Source: Bdellovibrionales bacterium (lineage in GTDB: Bacteria > Bdellovibrionota > Bacteriovoracia > Bacteriovoracales > Bacteriovoracaceae). From it: a DNA stretch of 6,747 nucleotides. Of this stretch, positions 1 to 6,512 are shown one piece after another. The number at the start of each line of letters is the position of its first letter. Positions within the stretch are counted from its first letter, which is position 1. A model generated the notes under the pieces. That model had not been told where the DNA came from, did no database searches, and saw only the letters and a list, made by a program, of their open reading frames with translations. The stretch is from assembly GCA_005791855.1 (NCBI GenBank), contig SXUH01000050.1, positions 1 through 6,747 of the forward strand, given 5' to 3'. Made by a program: the position numbers and the translations under genes.

Positions 1-20
1 CGGTTGACGCCGGTGAGCTT

Positions 21-233
21 CTAGAGGGTCATGTTGGACTGGTTGTAGTTCTTCACCTTCACCGAGGTGGCGACGAGCTGTGTCCCGCCGCCGGTCGTTC
101 CGCCGGAGGTGGATCCGCCGCCGAGGTTGTTGGAGGCGGGAGAGACCGGCTCCGGCTTCTTCTCCTGCACGCAGGAGAGGAGGCTTCCGAGGGCGACGAG
201 GAGGAGGAGGTTAACGGCAGTCTTCGTTCTCAT
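21..233 (-). CDS. small secreted lipoprotein, possibly truncated by an in-frame TAG
   Basis: The 70-residue product starts with a lipoprotein signal peptide: basic MRTK, a hydrophobic stretch at residues 6-19, and a lipobox LLSC with the lipidated cysteine at C21. A flexible Gly/Ser/Thr-rich linker (about 36-51) follows, then only some 19 residues of apparent domain. The start is well supported: GGAGG lies at 238-242, four bases upstream of the ATG, and the ATG overlaps the stop of the upstream haem-protein gene as TAATG, implying translational coupling and a shared role in the envelope. The oddity is the end. The frame reaches TAG at 21-23, yet continues after it as KLTGVN to the window edge, so the product looks cut off just where a folded domain would begin. 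It may be a pseudogene, a sequencing error, or a genuine short lipoprotein. The domain family is not identified with confidence. Confidence 0.7.
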   Translation of the reverse strand: MRTKTAVNLLLLVALGSLLSCVQEKKPEPVSPASNNLGGGSTSGGTTGGGTQLVATSVKVKNYNQSNMTL

Positions 234-1657
234 TAGTCCTCCAGGCAGGTGAGAGAGGCGTTGATGAAGAGGTTCTTCATGTTGAAGTTATCGTTCTTGT
301 AGGCCTGGGTGAGCTGGGCGACGCGGGTCTGGTCCCAGGTGGACTTCACCTTCCGGAAGCAGACCTTCTCGTAGACCTGCTTGGCCATGCAGGAGTGGAA
401 CGCTTCGGTCTCCGAGAGCATCATCCCGAAGGAGCGGACCCCTTCCCCGACGGTGCTCGAGCTCCAGCCGAGCTTGGCGTTCTGGCCCTCGACCCAGAGG
501 TTCGTCCACTGGTCCGACTGGGTCACGAAGCCCTCGTTGAAGACCACGTTGTGGTTCATCTTCGAGCTCACGACCCCGGGCTTGTAGATGAGCTTGTCGT
601 TCACGAAGTCGTAGTAGGCGTAGGCCCCCGCCAGGCCATCCATCCCCGCGTGGCAGCCCACGCAGCGGTTCTTGTAGGTGGAGCTCGTCCCGCCCGGAGA
701 GCGGTCGATGTCCCGGCGCACGCGGTAGTCCGGGATCGTCGTGTCGTTGAGCTCCTCCATCTCCTTGCAGAGGAAGTTCTTCATCGCGAACGCGACCGGC
801 GCCCGGTTCGTTCCGGCGATCACGTAGGCCGCCCCGTACGCTCTGGTGGAGAGGATCCCGGAGATGGCGATGGGGTACGCGTGGATCTTCACTTCCTGGC
901 TGGTGTGGTTCAGGAGCTTCGTGTCTCCGAGGTCCAGGCCCTGGGAGCTGATGGACTCGTAGTGGTTGTTGGTGGCGTCGATGAGGTTGGTCTCGATGAC
1001 GAGGTCCAGGTGCGGGAGGTAGAGGGCGTTGATGTTGTAGTAGTTATCGAGGTCCGTCTTGGAGAACTTCGTCACCCGGCACTTCTTGTCATTGAGGTCG
1101 TTCGGGTTGAGCGGGTTGTTGTAGATGATCCAGTAGTTGTTCTGGATCGCCCGGTCGGCGGCGCTGAGGTCCCGGTCGCAGAGCTGCTGGGCGTTCGGGA
1201 CGGAGGACGGGTAGCTCGCCCGGGGGAAGTACTTGAGCTCTCCCTTGAAGGTCACGCCGGAGGCCTTGTAGACCGTGTCGGTGTAGAGGATCTTGTTGAA
1301 CTGCTTGTTGTCCCGGACCCAGCCGATGATGGTGGCCGACATGTCGTTGAGCGGGGCGAGGGTCGAGCCGTCCTTGTTGGTCCACGGCGTGACCATGTCC
1401 TTCACGGTGACGTTGTAGAAGGCGCCGCCGTTGCGGATGTTGCTCCGCTGGTCGATCACGTCCAGGGCCGCCTCCCTCTTGTTCCCCGCCGCGAGCTTCG
1501 CCTCGAGCGTGTCGAGCTCACCCTTGGACGGAGACACACCCGTGAGCGACAGGTAGAGCCGGCGCGCCTTCGCGCGCGCGCTCATCTCCGCGGGGTCCTG
1601 CCCGTGGGTCAGGGTGGAGAACAGAATCGCTGTGAAGGCTAGTCTTGATAGTTTCAT
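233..1657 (-). CDS. secreted c-haem protein, DUF1588/DUF1585-like
   Basis: The 474-residue protein has a Sec signal peptide (MKLSRLAF... ending near HGQ20) and is predicted to be periplasmic. Residues 29-70 contain RRLYLSLTGVSPS, reminiscent of the LTG motif of DUF1549-type proteins. A single CVGCH motif at 332-336 sits within C..CH..MD.L......YD, the pattern of DUF1588 domains found in planctomycete-style cytochromes; this implies one covalently bound c-type haem. The C-terminus (about 410-474, FHSCMAKQVYEKVCFRKV then a helical tail) resembles DUF1585. M367 or H369 could be a distal haem ligand, but this is a guess. I chose the ATG at 1657 over the in-frame TTG at 1672 because AGAGG at 1663-1667 is spaced five bases from the ATG. 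It is the first gene of a pair with the lipoprotein. The electron-transfer partner and substrate are unknown; the domain assignments are by motif only. Confidence 0.8.
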   Translation of the reverse strand: MKLSRLAFTAILFSTLTHGQDPAEMSARAKARRLYLSLTGVSPSKGELDTLEAKLAAGNKREAALDVIDQRSNIRNGGAFYNVTVKDMVTPWTNKDGSTLAPLNDMSATIIGWVRDNKQFNKILYTDTVYKASGVTFKGELKYFPRASYPSSVPNAQQLCDRDLSAADRAIQNNYWIIYNNPLNPNDLNDKKCRVTKFSKTDLDNYYNINALYLPHLDLVIETNLIDATNNHYESISSQGLDLGDTKLLNHTSQEVKIHAYPIAISGILSTRAYGAAYVIAGTNRAPVAFAMKNFLCKEMEELNDTTIPDYRVRRDIDRSPGGTSSTYKNRCVGCHAGMDGLAGAYAYYDFVNDKLIYKPGVVSSKMNHNVVFNEGFVTQSDQWTNLWVEGQNAKLGWSSSTVGEGVRSFGMMLSETEAFHSCMAKQVYEKVCFRKVKSTWDQTRVAQLTQAYKNDNFNMKNLFINASLTCLED

Positions 1658-1704
1658 TTTCGCCTCTTTCAAATCGAAACCCGGGTCCGGATAAATCTTC
1701 TGAT

Positions 1705-1760
1705 TCGTTCTATTATTTATCGGTTCGTTGAGCTTCTTTCTTTATCTTTTTGAAAGATGA
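1705..1760 (-). promoter_or_regulatory. AT-rich probable promoter region of the haem protein-lipoprotein pair
   Basis: This is a sharply AT-rich patch in a GC-rich window, about 50-100 bases upstream of the haem-protein start. It contains AATAAT at 1712-1717, five of six matches to a -10 box, but no convincing -35 element at the right spacing. A small AT hairpin (ATCTTT/AAAGAT, 1744-1758) lies at its upstream edge. The rest of the gap (1761-1906) shows no credible gene, and no clear terminator for the 1907-2308 gene. Confidence 0.25.
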
Positions 1761-1906
1761 CGAATGGAGGGATTCGCCCGAAGCAATCCGGAAGGTTATG
1801 CGGACGTCGAGGACTACCCGAGGGACCGGGGGCCGGTGGGAGGTGGCAAGTTTAGGAGGCACTTCGAGAGCCGTTAGGGGGTCCACGCCGGAGGCGGGGC
1901 TCGGCC

Positions 1907-2308
1907 TTACCGGCAGATCCCGCGAGCAGCATCAGGCATCTGCGGAGCGTTCTGTCTCGTGACGAGCGTCCGCACAGTGAACTCCTTATTCGGGTGCAAG
2001 ACGATGGCGTTCAGGGCCACCTTCTCCGAAAGGAGAACCTTGGCCGGGAAAGCTGCCGGGAAGAAGATCCGAGACTCATTCGCGGAGCCCGACGGCTGCC
2101 TCGCCTCCCGGAGTTCCGCACTCATCTTCTTTCCGGAGTCCGAGGTGAACCTGAAAGTGAGCCTCGTTCCGCGGAGGCCAAGAGCGGTCTCGGGCTTGAT
2201 CTGCCAATCGAGCCGTGGGAAGTCGGCGGAGGACTTCCAGGTACAGTCGAAGTTCTGTGCGACCGCAGCTTGGGAGAGGAGGATTGCCAGAAGGATGAAG
2301 TGTTTCAT
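1907..2308 (-). CDS. small secreted protein of unknown function
   Basis: This gene encodes a 133-residue protein I do not recognise. It has a clear Sec signal peptide: MKHF, then a hydrophobic core ILLAILLS, with a probable cleavage site after AVA17. The mature part is about 116 residues, mixed and probably beta-rich, with no transmembrane segment. It has exactly two cysteines, C22 near the mature N-terminus and C132 next to the C-terminus, well placed for a disulfide that closes the domain end to end. The ATG at 2308 is preferred over a GTG at 2317, because CAGG lies eight bases before the ATG and the hydrophobic signal begins right after it. The gene appears to be a single transcription unit between the tRNA and the haem-protein pair. 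A periplasmic location is inferred from the signal peptide alone. Confidence 0.75.
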   Translation of the reverse strand: MKHFILLAILLSQAAVAQNFDCTWKSSADFPRLDWQIKPETALGLRGTRLTFRFTSDSGKKMSAELREARQPSGSANESRIFFPAAFPAKVLLSEKVALNAIVLHPNKEFTVRTLVTRQNAPQMPDAARGICR

Positions 2309-2344
2309 AGCGAGCACCTGGATGAGGGAGGATCTTCCCTACGG

Positions 2345-2373
2345 AAGGTAGGAAAAACTCTCCGGGGCATCAA
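2345..2373 (-). promoter_or_regulatory. possible promoter of the small secreted protein
   Basis: A -35-like TTGATG (2368-2373 on the minus strand) is separated by exactly 17 bases from TACCTT (2345-2350). The -35 is fair and the -10 weak (three of six). The position fits, placing the start of transcription about 30 bases before the ATG at 2308 and just downstream of the tRNA terminator candidate. Confidence 0.3.
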
Positions 2374-2393
2374 GCGGAGGATGTGAGGTGTGT

Positions 2394-2420
2394 AAAAAAG
2401 ACTCGGAGGCTGATCGTCTT
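2394..2420 (-). terminator. weak intrinsic terminator after the tRNA
   Basis: On the minus strand AAGAC pairs with GTCTT (2416-2420 with 2398-2402) around a 13-base loop and runs straight into six T residues (2399-2394). The stem is short and mostly A-T, so efficiency is doubtful. The location four bases past the tRNA 3' end is what one expects. Confidence 0.4.
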
Positions 2421-2423
2421 AAG

Positions 2424-2506
2424 TGGTGCCCGGTGAGGGACTCGAACCCCCACACTTGCGCACTAGATCCTAAGTCTAGCGTGTCTACCAATTCCACCAA
2501 CCGGGC
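2424..2506 (-). tRNA. tRNA-Leu (anticodon UAG)
   Basis: The 83-base tRNA folds cleanly. The acceptor stem GCCCGGT/ACCGGGC is perfect, followed by discriminator A and an encoded CCA (2424-2426). The D-arm region GGTGGAATTGGTAGACACG is typical of bacterial tRNA-Leu. The anticodon stem CTAGA/TCTAG encloses loop CTTAGGA, giving anticodon TAG at 2470-2472, which reads CUA and other CUN codons. The T arm is GGGGG-TTCGAGT-CCCTC. The class II variable arm has 11 bases, slightly compact for leucine tRNAs. It has its own promoter upstream and a T-run downstream, so it can be transcribed independently, although read-through from the coiled-coil gene ending at 2564 is also possible. Confidence 0.96.
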
Positions 2507-2528
2507 ATCAGGCAATGCGAGAAATGTG

Positions 2529-2557
2529 AGTATGCTTAAACGGACCGAGGTTGGCAA
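2529..2557 (-). promoter_or_regulatory. sigma-70-type promoter of tRNA-Leu
   Basis: On the minus strand TTGCCA (2552-2557, five of six matches to TTGACA) is followed after exactly 17 bases by CATACT (2529-2534, four of six to TATAAT). Transcription would start about 15 bases upstream of the mature tRNA. The -35 begins seven bases after the stop codon of the 959-residue gene, so the promoter fills the whole gap between the two genes. Confidence 0.6.
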
Positions 2558-2563
2558 GAACAA

Positions 2564-5443
2564 TCAAGCTGCTTTGCCTCCACCAGGCTTTTTGGGCGCC
2601 GCACCCTTCTCTTTGAAAGAGTCTTTTTTCATTTTCTCTATCTGATTCTGGAGGCCGGTTTTTTCCTGCCGAAGCTTGTTGATTTCCTTCTTCATGTCCG
2701 CGCCCTGGTTCCTGCTCTCGACGATGTCCATGGTGAGCTTCTTCACCGAAGCTTCGAGGTGGGTGATCTTCACCTTCGACGCTTCGTCGACGGCCCCCAC
2801 CGGCTTCTGCTGCTTGGAGAGCTCGAGGATCTTGCTCTCGAGCGTGCTCACCTTCACGCCGGCGTCCCGGAGCTGCGTCTCGAGGACCTGGTTCTGCGCC
2901 TGGAGCCGCTTGAGCTCCTGGTCGTTCGGCGCGCTCGCCGTCGTCTTCTCCTTGGTCGTCTCGGCCATGGTCTTCTTCAGGAGCTGCTCGAGCTTAGCCT
3001 TCTCCTGCCGGAGGCTCATGATGAGGGCGTGGTCGGAGGACGCGCGCTCGGTGAGCTTGCCCAGCTCCTTCTTGCTCGAGTCGACCTGGTTCTGGAGCTT
3101 GGTGTTCAGGATGTTGAGCTTCCGGCTCTCGTCCTTCGAGGCCTGGTCGCCGGTGACGATGATGTTCGGGGCCGGGGTCTCGTTCTCCATCCGCACCTTG
3201 AAGCCGTCTCCCCCTTTCGGCTCCTTGCTCTGCTTTTCCTCTCTGGCGGCGGCCTTGAGCTGGGCCAGGTTGGTGGCGAGGGCCTTCGTGAGCTGCTCGA
3301 CGTTCTGGTAGAGATCGGTGATCTCCTTGTCCTTCGTCGCGAGGAGCTTGGTGAACGTTTCCTTCGACTTGATCAGCATGAAGTCCTTGGCCTTCACCTG
3401 CTTCTGGACCTTCTCCAGTTCCTGCTGGAAGAAGGAGTCCTTCTGGTGAATCTCGAGGCTCATCCGCTTCGTCTTGATCTCCGCCTCGCGCGCCTCCCGG
3501 AGGAGCCGGCCCTCCTCCTCGAGGAGCTCGGCGAGCTTCTTGGACTCGGTGTCGTCGAGGACCTTCCGGGCGTCGAGCTTCCGCTGGAACTCTCTCCGGA
3601 GCGCGTCCTCCGCGTCCCGGGCCTTCGGCTTGATCTCCGACGCCTTCTGGACGGCCCGGGCCTGGATCTGGGCCATCTGGGTCCGGGAGTCCTTGATGAT
3701 CTTGAGCTCCGAGTGGAGCGATTTTATCTGAGCCTTGAGCTTGTCGTTTTCGATCCTAAGCCTCGCCGTGAGGCCTCCGTCGGCGCTGACTTCCTTGACG
3801 ACCGTCTGGACCATCTGCGGGAGGTGCTTGACCTTGAAGCTATCGAGCTCGTGGCTCGAGAGGTCGTCCACGGACTTCCCGACGACGGTGGCGAACTCTC
3901 CGAGGCTCTTCTTGATCGCGTCGGGGAGCTTCTGCCCGAGGGTCTTCAGCGTGAGGTTATTGTCCTTCGCCTCCTGCTCGATGCCCGCGGCGATCCGGAA
4001 GGCGAACTTGTCCACGTCGAGCTTCTCCCCGGCGATGCGGATGACGTGCTCCTCTTCCTCGAACTTCCCCTTGACGACGGTGACGATGTCCTTGATCTCC
4101 TCCTCGGAGGCGACGGCGTACGCGGCTTCCGGAAGCTCCAGGTCCCCGGCGACGACCACGTTTTCTTCCTTCGGGAAGACTTCTCCCGTGAAGAGCTCCG
4201 GTGGGAGGCTCTCCTCGTCGAAGAGGCCCTTCACGACGGCGCCAGCCTGGGCGGTCTTCTTCCCCGCTCCCTTCACCGTGGTCGCAGCGTCGGCGTCCTT
4301 CGCCGGGCCCCCCTTGACGAGAGCCGCGCCGTCTCTCTCGGCGGCGGCCTGGCCCTGGACGATGGTCACCGCGTCCTTCTCCGCTGCGGCCGAACCGGTC
4401 ACCCGGGTCGCGGGTTCCTTCTCCGATCCTGCCAGGCCATGGACGGTGATCGCGCCGTCCTTACTCTCGGCTCCGCGAGCTCCCCCCACTGTGACTTTCT
4501 CAAGGGGCCCGTCGGCGGTTCCTCTGAGCACCACCTTCTCCGAATGGTCGGCGATGCCGCCGAGGCTCACGAGGGACGACGATTCTCCGAGGCTCGGGTA
4601 CTGGGTGAGCTTCGCCTGCGCCTCCAGGCGGGAGAACATGAGCCCGCGGTTCTCGAAGGCCATCCGCGGATCCTTCGTCCAGAGGCCCGTGACGATGACC
4701 TTGCTCGCGGAGGCGAGGTAGCTGAAGTCGAAGAAGTCCGCGGCGTGCACCGCCGTGTTCAGGTAGTACTCGAGGGGCCTCCGCGACGGCGCGGAGGAGA
4801 GGGCCCGGGTCACGTCCCCGAGGCTCAGGCCCTGCGCGAAGAAGTGGAGCTGGACTCCGAAGACGTCTCCGAAGGCCCCGTAGGTCACTTCGATGGGCAT
4901 CCCGATCTTCTCCTCGTTCCGGAGGCTCGTGAGGTACATCACCAGGTGATCCAGGAAGGTCTTCACCGAGAGGGCTTCGATCCCCTCCTCGAACCCCTGG
5001 GAGACCACGCGGTCGAAGTAGTCGCCGACGCTGAACGGATTGGTGATGTTGAACGACCCCTTCTCCTGGAAGGCGGGGTAGTTGTCTCCGAGCTCGATCC
5101 CGCCGTAGCTCTGGAAGAACTTATCGAGGATCAGGGTTCCGAACGCCGAGGCGAGCCAGAGGTCGTCGAGGACCAGGTGGCCCTGGTGGGCGACGACGGC
5201 CCGCAGGTCCTTCGGCTGCGAGAGGGAGACGAGGCTGATGTCCTTGCCGCGAAGGCCATGGGTTTCCTCGAGCGCGGTGTAGTCCTCGAGGTCCCGGACG
5301 AGGATGTGGGACCAGGCTTCCGCCCCGGTCGCCGACGCCGGCTCCGCCACCGGGATCTTCCTGGCGGCGAAGTACTCCGCGAGCTCCGCGGGGAGCGCAC
5401 CGGCGAGGTTCAAAATGGCGAGGGCCCGTTCCGTCTTCCGCAT
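2564..5443 (-). CDS. large repeat and coiled-coil protein with receiver-like N-terminus, putative scaffold
   Basis: This 959-residue protein has no signal peptide or membrane segment, so it is probably cytoplasmic. Four regions are visible. Residues 5-110 read like an alternating beta/alpha receiver fold: strand ALAILNL, strand HILVRD ending in D51, strand ISLVSLS, strand HLVLDD. The acidic pocket and conserved Lys are not clear, so it may be a pseudo-receiver. Residues 130-275 form an uncharacterised mixed domain. Residues 291-475 carry about 14 imperfect repeats anchored on V-x-G. Residues 555-735 and 770-945 are charged and helical with long coiled-coil character, ending in a basic, Gly/Lys-rich tail. 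Its ATG directly follows the TAG of the HD-GYP-like gene, with GGGAG four bases upstream, so the two are co-expressed and probably partners. The architecture suggests a scaffold or polarity/signalling protein; I recognise no named homologue. Confidence 0.85.
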   Translation of the reverse strand: MRKTERALAILNLAGALPAELAEYFAARKIPVAEPASATGAEAWSHILVRDLEDYTALEETHGLRGKDISLVSLSQPKDLRAVVAHQGHLVLDDLWLASAFGTLILDKFFQSYGGIELGDNYPAFQEKGSFNITNPFSVGDYFDRVVSQGFEEGIEALSVKTFLDHLVMYLTSLRNEEKIGMPIEVTYGAFGDVFGVQLHFFAQGLSLGDVTRALSSAPSRRPLEYYLNTAVHAADFFDFSYLASASKVIVTGLWTKDPRMAFENRGLMFSRLEAQAKLTQYPSLGESSSLVSLGGIADHSEKVVLRGTADGPLEKVTVGGARGAESKDGAITVHGLAGSEKEPATRVTGSAAAEKDAVTIVQGQAAAERDGAALVKGGPAKDADAATTVKGAGKKTAQAGAVVKGLFDEESLPPELFTGEVFPKEENVVVAGDLELPEAAYAVASEEEIKDIVTVVKGKFEEEEHVIRIAGEKLDVDKFAFRIAAGIEQEAKDNNLTLKTLGQKLPDAIKKSLGEFATVVGKSVDDLSSHELDSFKVKHLPQMVQTVVKEVSADGGLTARLRIENDKLKAQIKSLHSELKIIKDSRTQMAQIQARAVQKASEIKPKARDAEDALRREFQRKLDARKVLDDTESKKLAELLEEEGRLLREAREAEIKTKRMSLEIHQKDSFFQQELEKVQKQVKAKDFMLIKSKETFTKLLATKDKEITDLYQNVEQLTKALATNLAQLKAAAREEKQSKEPKGGDGFKVRMENETPAPNIIVTGDQASKDESRKLNILNTKLQNQVDSSKKELGKLTERASSDHALIMSLRQEKAKLEQLLKKTMAETTKEKTTASAPNDQELKRLQAQNQVLETQLRDAGVKVSTLESKILELSKQQKPVGAVDEASKVKITHLEASVKKLTMDIVESRNQGADMKKEINKLRQEKTGLQNQIEKMKKDSFKEKGAAPKKPGGGKAA
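4019..4573 (-). repeat. coding tandem repeat, about 14 units of 13-14 codons
   Basis: Residues 291-475 of the 959-residue protein repeat a pattern of hydrophobic-x-Gly, small residue, then an acidic/lysine-rich stretch. The anchor glycines fall at 296, 308, 321, 336, 350, 364, 378, 392, 406, 420, 433, 459 and 472, with a serine at the expected 446. From 336 to 420 the spacing is exactly 14 residues (42 bases) in every unit. The units diverge in DNA and protein sequence, so this is an old protein-level repeat, not a recent DNA duplication or CRISPR-like array. Confidence 0.75.
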
Positions 5444-6442
5444 CTAGCTCCCGGTCTCCTCTTCGCCCTCGAAGTACCGGAGCCCCTTGGAGAGCTTCCG
5501 GTGGACCTTCGCGACGGGGAGTTCCTTGAGCTTCTCGCTCTCGTGGTTCAGGAGGTACTCGACGACCCGGGTGTCGAAGGTGAACTCGTCGCTGATCTCC
5601 ACCAGGGAGTCCGCGAAGAGGACCACCGCCTCCCAGCTCGAGATCTGCCCCTTCCTAAGGCCCCGCGGGAACCCGTTTCCGCCCGAGAGCTCGTGCTGGT
5701 AGAGCGCGATCTCCGCGAGCTCCGGGTACGAGAGGACGGCGGCCTTCTTCAGCAACCGGTAGGTGGCTTCGGGGTGCCGGAGGAAGACCCCGATCTCGTT
5801 CTCCGAGGCGTGCTCCTGTTCCATCCACGCCTTCCCGGCGCCGGGGAACTTGTTCTCCTGGTTGCACCCCTGGGCCACGTAGTAGCTGTAGTTCGCATCG
5901 CAGAGCCCGAGGTCCAGGGCGAAGGTCAGGTTGTAGAAGTCTCGGATCATGGTGAAGTGGTAGTAGTCGTTGGCCATGGCCGTGATCACGGCGAAGGCCC
6001 CCGAGTAGATCCCCTTCCGGAAGAGGTGCATGTCGGTCTCGTGCATCCGGAGCTGCAGCTCGGACGGGATCCCGCAGAGCTCTTCGTAGCACGCCAGGGC
6101 GAAGCTCAGGAAGTGGTCGTCGCCGGAGTAGACCCGGTGGAAGTGCTCGACGATCTCGAAGCACTTCCGCTGCAGGTCCTTCTCGAACTGCAGGTACCTC
6201 AGCTCCCGCAGGAGCGTCACGAAGCGCTCCTTCACCTGGGGATCCACGACGGAGCAGAACTCGAAGACCGTGTTCAGCGGCGCGTGCTTCTTGACGAACG
6301 CGGGATCGATGAGGACCCCGGGCTTCATCAGATAAAACTTCCGGCCCTCTTTGGTGGAGAGAAATAAATGGCCCTCGCAGATCACCTTCTTCGCGAGATC
6401 TTTGATCGGCACCTTCGTTTGGTTTTTTTCAATCGGTATCAT
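5444..6442 (-). CDS. degenerate HD-GYP-like signalling protein
   Basis: The 332-residue protein has an N-terminal domain (about 10-65) that recalls the DUF3391-type input domain preceding many HD-GYP domains. The C-terminal half shows HD-GYP landmarks: H162 in a helix, HPE at 223-225, QHE at 249-251, then GGNGFPRGL at 254-262 and FADSL with D278. Active HD-GYP enzymes hydrolyse cyclic-di-GMP at a metal centre built from H, HD, H, HH and D ligands. Here the HD doublet is missing (the region near 185-191 reads YSYYVAQ), the HH pair is QH, and GYP is GFP. Catalysis is therefore doubtful, and a binding or regulatory role is more likely. The ATG at 6442 has only a weak ribosome site. The next gene starts immediately after its TAG. 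The family call is by motif; the function is inferred. Confidence 0.75.
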   Translation of the reverse strand: MIPIEKNQTKVPIKDLAKKVICEGHLFLSTKEGRKFYLMKPGVLIDPAFVKKHAPLNTVFEFCSVVDPQVKERFVTLLRELRYLQFEKDLQRKCFEIVEHFHRVYSGDDHFLSFALACYEELCGIPSELQLRMHETDMHLFRKGIYSGAFAVITAMANDYYHFTMIRDFYNLTFALDLGLCDANYSYYVAQGCNQENKFPGAGKAWMEQEHASENEIGVFLRHPEATYRLLKKAAVLSYPELAEIALYQHELSGGNGFPRGLRKGQISSWEAVVLFADSLVEISDEFTFDTRVVEYLLNHESEKLKELPVAKVHRKLSKGLRYFEGEEETGS

Positions 6443-6506
6443 GTTCCAGCCCAGTAGTTCTAGATACCTATCGGTGCGCGGGAGGGTAAATTGAGCGACC
6501 GGGGAG

Positions 6507-6512
6507 AATATA
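6507..6512 (-). promoter_or_regulatory. possible -10 element of the HD-GYP-like operon
   Basis: TATATT matches five of six -10 positions and lies in the AT-rich patch about 65 bases before the ATG at 6442. It begins at the last T of the terminator's T-run. No good -35 is seen 16-18 bases upstream, where the terminator stem lies, so either another sigma factor or an activator would be needed, or the true promoter is elsewhere. Confidence 0.2.

Noticed and set aside
395..1642. A 415-codon open frame on the plus strand
   Set aside because: It has the same antisense explanation, being in register with the haem-protein gene. The minus strand has the signal peptide and CVGCH motif; this frame is a Val/Arg/Glu-rich shadow.
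1658..1672. TTG at 1672 as the start of the haem-protein gene
   Set aside because: It would place the AGAGG ribosome site inside the coding region; the ATG at 1657 has the correct spacing and begins the signal peptide.
1788..1799. CCGGAAGG motif suggesting an SRP RNA core
   Set aside because: Only this short word matches; the flanking conserved SRP core sequence and the long hairpin are absent.
1750..1962. A 70-codon plus-strand frame starting with TTG
   Set aside because: There is no good ribosome site, the composition is Arg/Ser/Gly-rich without domain character, and its end runs into the coding part of the 1907-2308 gene on the other strand.
2470..2472. The tRNA as a suppressor of the lipoprotein TAG
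   Set aside because: The anticodon is UAG, which reads CUA leucine codons. Reading a UAG stop would need anticodon CUA.
2339..2563. A 74-codon minus-strand frame
   Set aside because: It runs straight through the tRNA-Leu gene, its promoter and its terminator.
4019..4573. CRISPR-like or recent DNA tandem repeat
   Set aside because: The 42-base periodicity is visible only in the protein; the DNA units are strongly diverged and within an intact frame.
2759..6367. A 1202-codon open frame on the plus strand
   Set aside because: It is codon-aligned with, and exactly antisense to, the two minus-strand genes. It exists only because they avoid TTA, CTA and TCA. Its product is a low-complexity Leu/Glu/Arg/Asp-rich string, while the minus-strand products have real domains.
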